This document shows, piece after piece, positions 57,810 through 62,000 of a stretch of DNA of 62,000 nucleotides. The position numbers and the translations under genes are program-made. Numbering within the stretch: position 1 is the stretch's first letter; every line of letters begins with the position of its first letter. This DNA comes from Gnetum montanum (Eukaryota; Streptophyta; Gnetopsida; Gnetales; Gnetaceae). The notes below the pieces were generated by a model. That model ran no database searches. It was not told the DNA's origin and saw nothing but the letters and a program-made list of their open reading frames with translations. The stretch is taken from positions 127,350 through 189,349 of the forward strand of contig MNCI01012642.1 of NCBI GenBank assembly GCA_015680685.1, in the 5' to 3' direction.

Positions 57810-58440
57810 TAGAGGTGATTGAATCCCAAATTGAAGCAAATTGTCAAGGAGGAAATCGAGCAACTCCTCAAGGTGGGGTTTATTTATCCCATTGCAAATA
57901 GTGAGTGGGTTAGCCCACTTGTAATTGTGCCAAATAAAGGTGGCAAGTGGCGGGTTTGCATCAACTTTAGGCTGCTGAATATGGAAACATTCAAAGATCA
58001 TTTTCTGTTGTCATTTGTTGACCAAGTGTTGAACACCATATCTAGGCATTGCTACTATAGCTTTCTAGATGGTTATAGTGGCTATAACCAAATTCAAATT
58101 ACTAGAAGACTAGGCAAAAACAACATTCACGAGTCCCTGGGGGACTTTTGGGCATCGTAAGATGTCGTTTGATCTATGCAATGCTCTTGCCACATTCCAA
58201 TGCCTAGTCCAACACATTTGTCAATAGTAGATTGGTAGTGGTGTGAAAGTATTCATGGATGACTTCTCCACCTATGGAGCTAAATTTGAGCAAGCCCTAG
58301 ATTACCTTTAGCAAGTGCTAAAATTATGTGTTAAAACCAACTTGTGGCTTAATTGGAAAAAAGTTCACCTCATAGTCTAGGAGGACATTATATTGGGGCA
58401 CAAAATATCACAAGTAGGAATTGAGGTAGACCCTAATAAA
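57810..58440 (+). pseudogene. Reverse transcriptase domain of element E
   Basis: 57819-58160 shows NPKLKQIVKEEIEQLL, SEWVSPLVIVPNKGGKW, VCINFRLLN and YYSFLDGYSGYNQIQI. A frameshift follows, then MSFGLCNA near 58160. The catalytic box at 58252-58263 is intact as FMDD, the only intact RT box among the five RT copies in the window. Single stops follow. Confidence 0.9.
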
Positions 58441-58679
58441 ATAAGGGTCATTCAAGGAATAACCTACTAGCCAAAAATAATTAAATATGTTCAATCATTT
58501 CTTGGACATACTGGCTACAACCAGTGATTTGTAAAGAATTTCTCTAAGATCACAAAACCATTGGTCGAGCTAACAAAGAAAGATGCTTCCTTTGTCTGGA
58601 CCATAGAATGTGAGAAAGCATTCCAACAACTAAAAGAGAAGCTTGTAGAAACTCCAATCCTACAAGCACTTGACTGGTC

Positions 58680-59040
58680 TAGACCATTTCATATTATGAC
58701 AGATGCATCAAATTATGCCTTGGAAGCTGTGCTGATGTAGTTAGATGATAAGAAACAAGCATACTACATCCATTGCACCAGCCTAAGCATTATGGGTGCA
58801 CAATTGAACTACATCATCATAGAGAACAAATTGATGGTTGTGGTGTTTGCTCTAGAAAAGTTCAAGCACTATGTTCTTAGATATAAGGTGTTTGTGCACA
58901 CTGATCAAAGTGCCATCCACATCCTAATGAACAAGCCAACGGTGAGCCCCCATGTCATACAGTGGCTAGTGATCTTGTAAGAATTCGATCTCAAAATAAA
59001 AATTCAAAAGGGCATTGAGAATGTGGTCATTTCTCACTTG
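58680..59040 (+). pseudogene. RNase H domain of element E
   Basis: IMTDASNYALEAVL keeps the first Asp; GAQLNYIIIENKLMVVVFALEKF keeps the Glu; VHTDQSAIHILMNKP keeps the third acidic residue; the last motif reads NVVISHLSQL, where NVVADHLSRL is expected, so the final Asp is lost. Two stops are present. Confidence 0.87.
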
Positions 59041-59229
59041 TCTCAATTGCGATGGGACAACGAAGAGGAAGAAAGCCCACTCTCTGACATGTTTCCTAAT
59101 GAACTCCTCTTTGCTGGAGTCATAACTAAACAAATGCCTAATGAGCCAAAATGGTATGATAACATTCTCACCTATGTTCTCACTCAGGAGATGCCACAAG
59201 GGTTGGACCACCAAAAGAAATAGTAGTTT

Positions 59230-60523
59230 CTTCACCAGGTAAAGCACTTCATGGAGATTAACAAGCACCTCTATAAGGTGTGTTCCAATGGCCTAGTTAA
59301 TTGATGTGTCCTTGATGCTAATCAACTACATGTTCTTCAAGATGCTTATGAAGGTCCTTGTGGAGGATACTATGCTAGGAGATGCACAACCATTAAAATC
59401 CTGATGGTAGAGTACTACTAGCCAACACTCTTTAGGGATGCTTACCATTACATCTACTCTTGTGAACAATGCCAATGAGATGGTGGAATGACTACTTGAA
59501 TGGAGGGATCTCAACAATGGATTCAACCACTAGAACCATTCAAAATTTGGGGGATTAATTTCATGCATCCCATCATGCCCATGTCAAATGGAAAGGCATA
59601 CATCATAGTCACTATTAACTATTGTAAGAAATGGACAGAAGCAGCAATAGTCATTGTCTATACATCCTCTACTACTTCTAGGTTTGTATAATAAAATGTT
59701 GTAAATAGATTTGGTATGCCACATGCATTAATTTCTGATAATGGAACTCACTTTATAGGCATTATTTTTCAGAAGCTCATGCAATGCTTGGGGGTTGAAC
59801 ACAAACTCACAACACCTTACGATCCCCAAGCTAATGGTCAAGCTAAGGTTACTAATAGGGAAATCACAAGGATACTAATAAGAACTATTAGCAAGTATAG
59901 GAAGGACTGGAGCATAAAATTAAATGATGCCCTTTGGGCCTATCACTCAACTTGGAAACTTCCTATAGGCTACTCTCCCTATGAGCTTGTGTATGAAAAG
60001 CTACCAACACTTCCTATTCAATCTAAACTCCATACATTTTCAACAACTTGTGACCTTGACCTTGACTTAAGTCTAGCCCAAAAAGAAAGACTAATGAATC
60101 TCAAACTGCTAAATGAAAATTAATTAGTACCCTTATCATCTAACGAATTGCACAAGGCCTATAACAAAAAGTGTCGTGACCTAAAAATTAGAAAATTCAA
60201 ATTTCAACCAGGAGACAAGGTTCTTTACTGAAACCCCACACATGTACCTCAATGAACTAAGTTCCAAATGTTTTGAAAAGGACCTTACTTCATTTATGAG
60301 ACTTTTCCTTCTAGGGCCATGATGATTTATAAACCTAAGCACCTAAACAAGAAATAGCTGATCAACATCAAACAAATTAAACCTTTCCTTGAGCATATGC
60401 TAGTTAACACAATAAGCACCTCATCAAATGGACAACCACACTCCATATTTTGGATCTCCTCCTCCTTTCAACTTAGTCATGGGGGAGATGGCCAACCATG
60501 CTAATCATTTAAGTGGCTCCTGA
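59230..60523 (+). pseudogene. Integrase domain and pol end of element E
   Basis: Zinc-binding region near 59270-59480 (CGGYYARRC, then YSCEQCQ; the His is Tyr). Core: WGINFMHPI and VTINYCKKW near 59620, with the first Asp changed to Asn; ISDNGTHFIG near 59730 with the second Asp kept; ANGQAKVTNREI near 59840, where the Glu position is Lys. The middle part, SIKLNDALWAYHSTWKLP, is present here but deleted in B. C-terminus FQPGDKVLY, then a conserved NLVMGEMANHANHLSGS ending at TGA 60521-60523. Several stops. Confidence 0.87.
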
Positions 60524-62000
60524 GTTTTTCAAATTTTTTTATTTTACATGTTTTTTGTTTTACAAGTTTTTGTTTTACACATTCTTTATTTTACATCCTT
60601 TTTTTTTTATGTTATTAATCTTTTCTAATTTTTGTTTAACACCATCATTAGTATATTTGATATTTCTTGAACAACACTTTCTTTTATATTTTCTTTTATT
60701 TCATGTGATTTTCAAACTTTTTGTTAAGAAGTTCCAAGTACATTGGTAATGCATTACTTGATGGTGATATGTACTCTTTTTGTCATTTGATTCTTGGTGT
60801 CTAGTTTCTAGCTTTGAATTTCATTACAGATAATTAGAACATGGTTTCTTTTCATGTAACAGGTAGTGAGTTCACAACATCCACCCATCCACAAAATCTA
60901 TAGTTCTCCTTGTTTTGGAAACTTGCAGTTCCTTTTTCACTAATAAAACTTTAATAAATTTGTGACTTTGGTAGTTTTTGAAATTGGGAAGGATTCAAAG
61001 GTTTGAATAGGGTGTGGCTTCAAGGGAATTTGGTATTGTTTGTGATTTTTTGTTTTCCTAGGTGTATGTGTGTTTCCATGAATTTCTTACCATTCCATGT
61101 CATCCAATAAAAGGAAGTTGAATAAGTCCTTGCATGGTGTGGTTCTCATTAGAAAAAAAATTATGAGTATTCAAAGCACACCCCTTGGAAAAAATAAATT
61201 CATACATCCTTGCATGGTGTGGTTCTCATCAAGAAAAGAAGAAAAAAAAAAGATGAGGATTCAAAGCACACCCATTAGACAACATAAATGCATGTGTCCT
61301 TACATGGTGTGGTTACCATTTCAAAAAAAAAAAAAACAATGGGAATTCAAAGCACACCCCTTAGACAGAATAAGTGGGCTACAAGCACTCTTTATGGGAC
61401 TAGTCTCCTCTAACTAATTCCATTTCTCACTTCCTACTCCTTCTCTAATTTGGAATGGTGGTTGTTTTCTGAGAGCACTCTTGTGTCTCAAGGGATGGAT
61501 TAGTCTTAGAATGTGAAGTAACTAAACATGGTTGGTTTTGGTCTAGACCAAGGATGGATCCTATCAAGTCATTTAACCACAAAATCCATAAGGGACTTCA
61601 TGTGACTGTAATTAGAAACTCTATTCTACTCTCTCTCTCATCCATCTATGCTTCCCATGTCTCACCTCACTGCTGATTTCATGTTTTGGTTTAATGTCCT
61701 AGTTTAATGTGTCGGAATTCTTACTTAGTTTCTTTTGGGTTTTTGTACTTAACCTTCTATAACCATTAATCATCCACAAAGCCCATGGTCTCTTTGGTTT
61801 GAAGTTATGCAAGGGAAAAAAGGCCTATGCCTACTTTGGGGAGGACCCACTTGTATATCTTTTGGTTGGGATAGTTAAGTTCTTTACCCTTAGACACTCT
61901 TACAGTCAAATTCTTTTTGTTTACCCCATCAATGACATCCAATTGTACACATCTTCACAACGATTTTTAGTGAATTCTTCTTTTCATTGTTGTGAATTCT
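60524..62000 (+). other. Non-coding spacer of element E (to window end)
   Basis: Homologous in reverse complement to the spacers of B, C and D, including the GGAGGACCCACTTGTATATC stretch near 61840. No coding region is supported; the open frame 61097-61417 is an effect of the tandem repeat inside it. ORF3, if present, would lie beyond 62000. Confidence 0.75.
61121..61385 (+). repeat. Tandem repeat of 80-90 bp, three units, in the E spacer
   Basis: Each unit has CCTTGCATGGTGTGGTT, an A-rich run of varying length, then ATTCAAAGCACACCCCTT. Starts are near 61128, 61208 and 61298. Two units occur in D and one in B at the matching place. Confidence 0.88.

Larger units (their letters stand above)
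53289..62000 (+). mobile_element. Element E: gypsy retrotransposon of the A-D superfamily, 5' part
   Basis: The only member on the plus strand. 5' LTR, PBS, gag, protease, RT, RNase H, integrase and most of the spacer are present, collinear with B and D. It runs out of the window before any ORF3, PPT or 3' LTR. It is inserted into element F. pol is the most nearly complete of the family here and helped to order the others. Confidence 0.9.

Noticed and set aside
61097-61417. ORF with three repeats of a CLHGV/CMVW-like motif, and its counterpart at 35525-35818
   Set aside because: It is the translation of the 80-90-bp spacer tandem repeat. The frame is not kept between E and D and no start or upstream gene supports it.
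1-62000. tRNA, rRNA or host protein-coding genes
   Set aside because: I saw no cloverleaf-like or rRNA-like sequence, and no exon series or non-transposon protein domain. Everything recognisable is retroelement-derived. A tRNA scan and a protein search could still find small items I missed.

Overview
The window looks like nuclear DNA of a large-genome land plant. A gymnosperm such as a conifer is my best guess, but that is inference only. It is AT-rich and I recognise no host gene, tRNA, rRNA or CRISPR array. Almost all of it is decayed, nested retrotransposons. One ambiguous base (n) lies at 24857.

The dominant component is one superfamily of Ty3/gypsy elements, here named A to E. Their LTRs are about 810-900 bp with TGATGA...TCATCA ends. 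Their primer binding sites are degenerate versions of the tRNA-Asp type used by Athila-like elements. A short leader of about 120-150 nt precedes gag. The full layout is 5' LTR, PBS, gag, protease, RT, RNase H, integrase, a non-coding spacer of about 1.6-2 kb, an extra ORF3 in some copies, PPT, 3' LTR. A (1-3192, minus) is cut by the window start and keeps its 5' LTR and gag. B (3346-15530, minus, target duplication CACTT) is the most complete and carries ORF3. C (20591-29300, minus, duplication GTAGT) has gag and a long ORF3 but no pol, so it looks like a non-autonomous partner. D (33597-43646, minus, duplication ATTAT/ATCAT) has gag and pol but no ORF3. E (53289 to the window end, plus) has LTR, gag, pol and part of the spacer.

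A to E sit in and between older elements. A and B interrupt a Ty1/copia-type gag fragment (3193-3345 continuing at 15536). A copia-like LTR with a tRNA-Met-type PBS follows (15650-16151). J1 (16300-18480) and J2 (46630-47240) are two related, unclassified minus-strand coding remnants. A LINE remnant with RT and C-terminal pieces lies at 19140-20490. H (29306-30720) is a 5' fragment of the same family as F (48390-53288), a chromovirus-like gypsy element into whose integrase end E inserted. G (43652-46620) is a Tat-lineage gypsy remnant with a second RNase H, and D inserted just past its integrase.

Every coding region carries stops or frameshifts, so no intact autonomous element is present. The best-preserved frames are gag of A and ORF3 of C. 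The most interesting items are ORF3 (an N-terminal domain like the 'putative plant transposon protein' family plus a long coiled coil), its presence in a pol-less element, and the clean nested insertion junctions.
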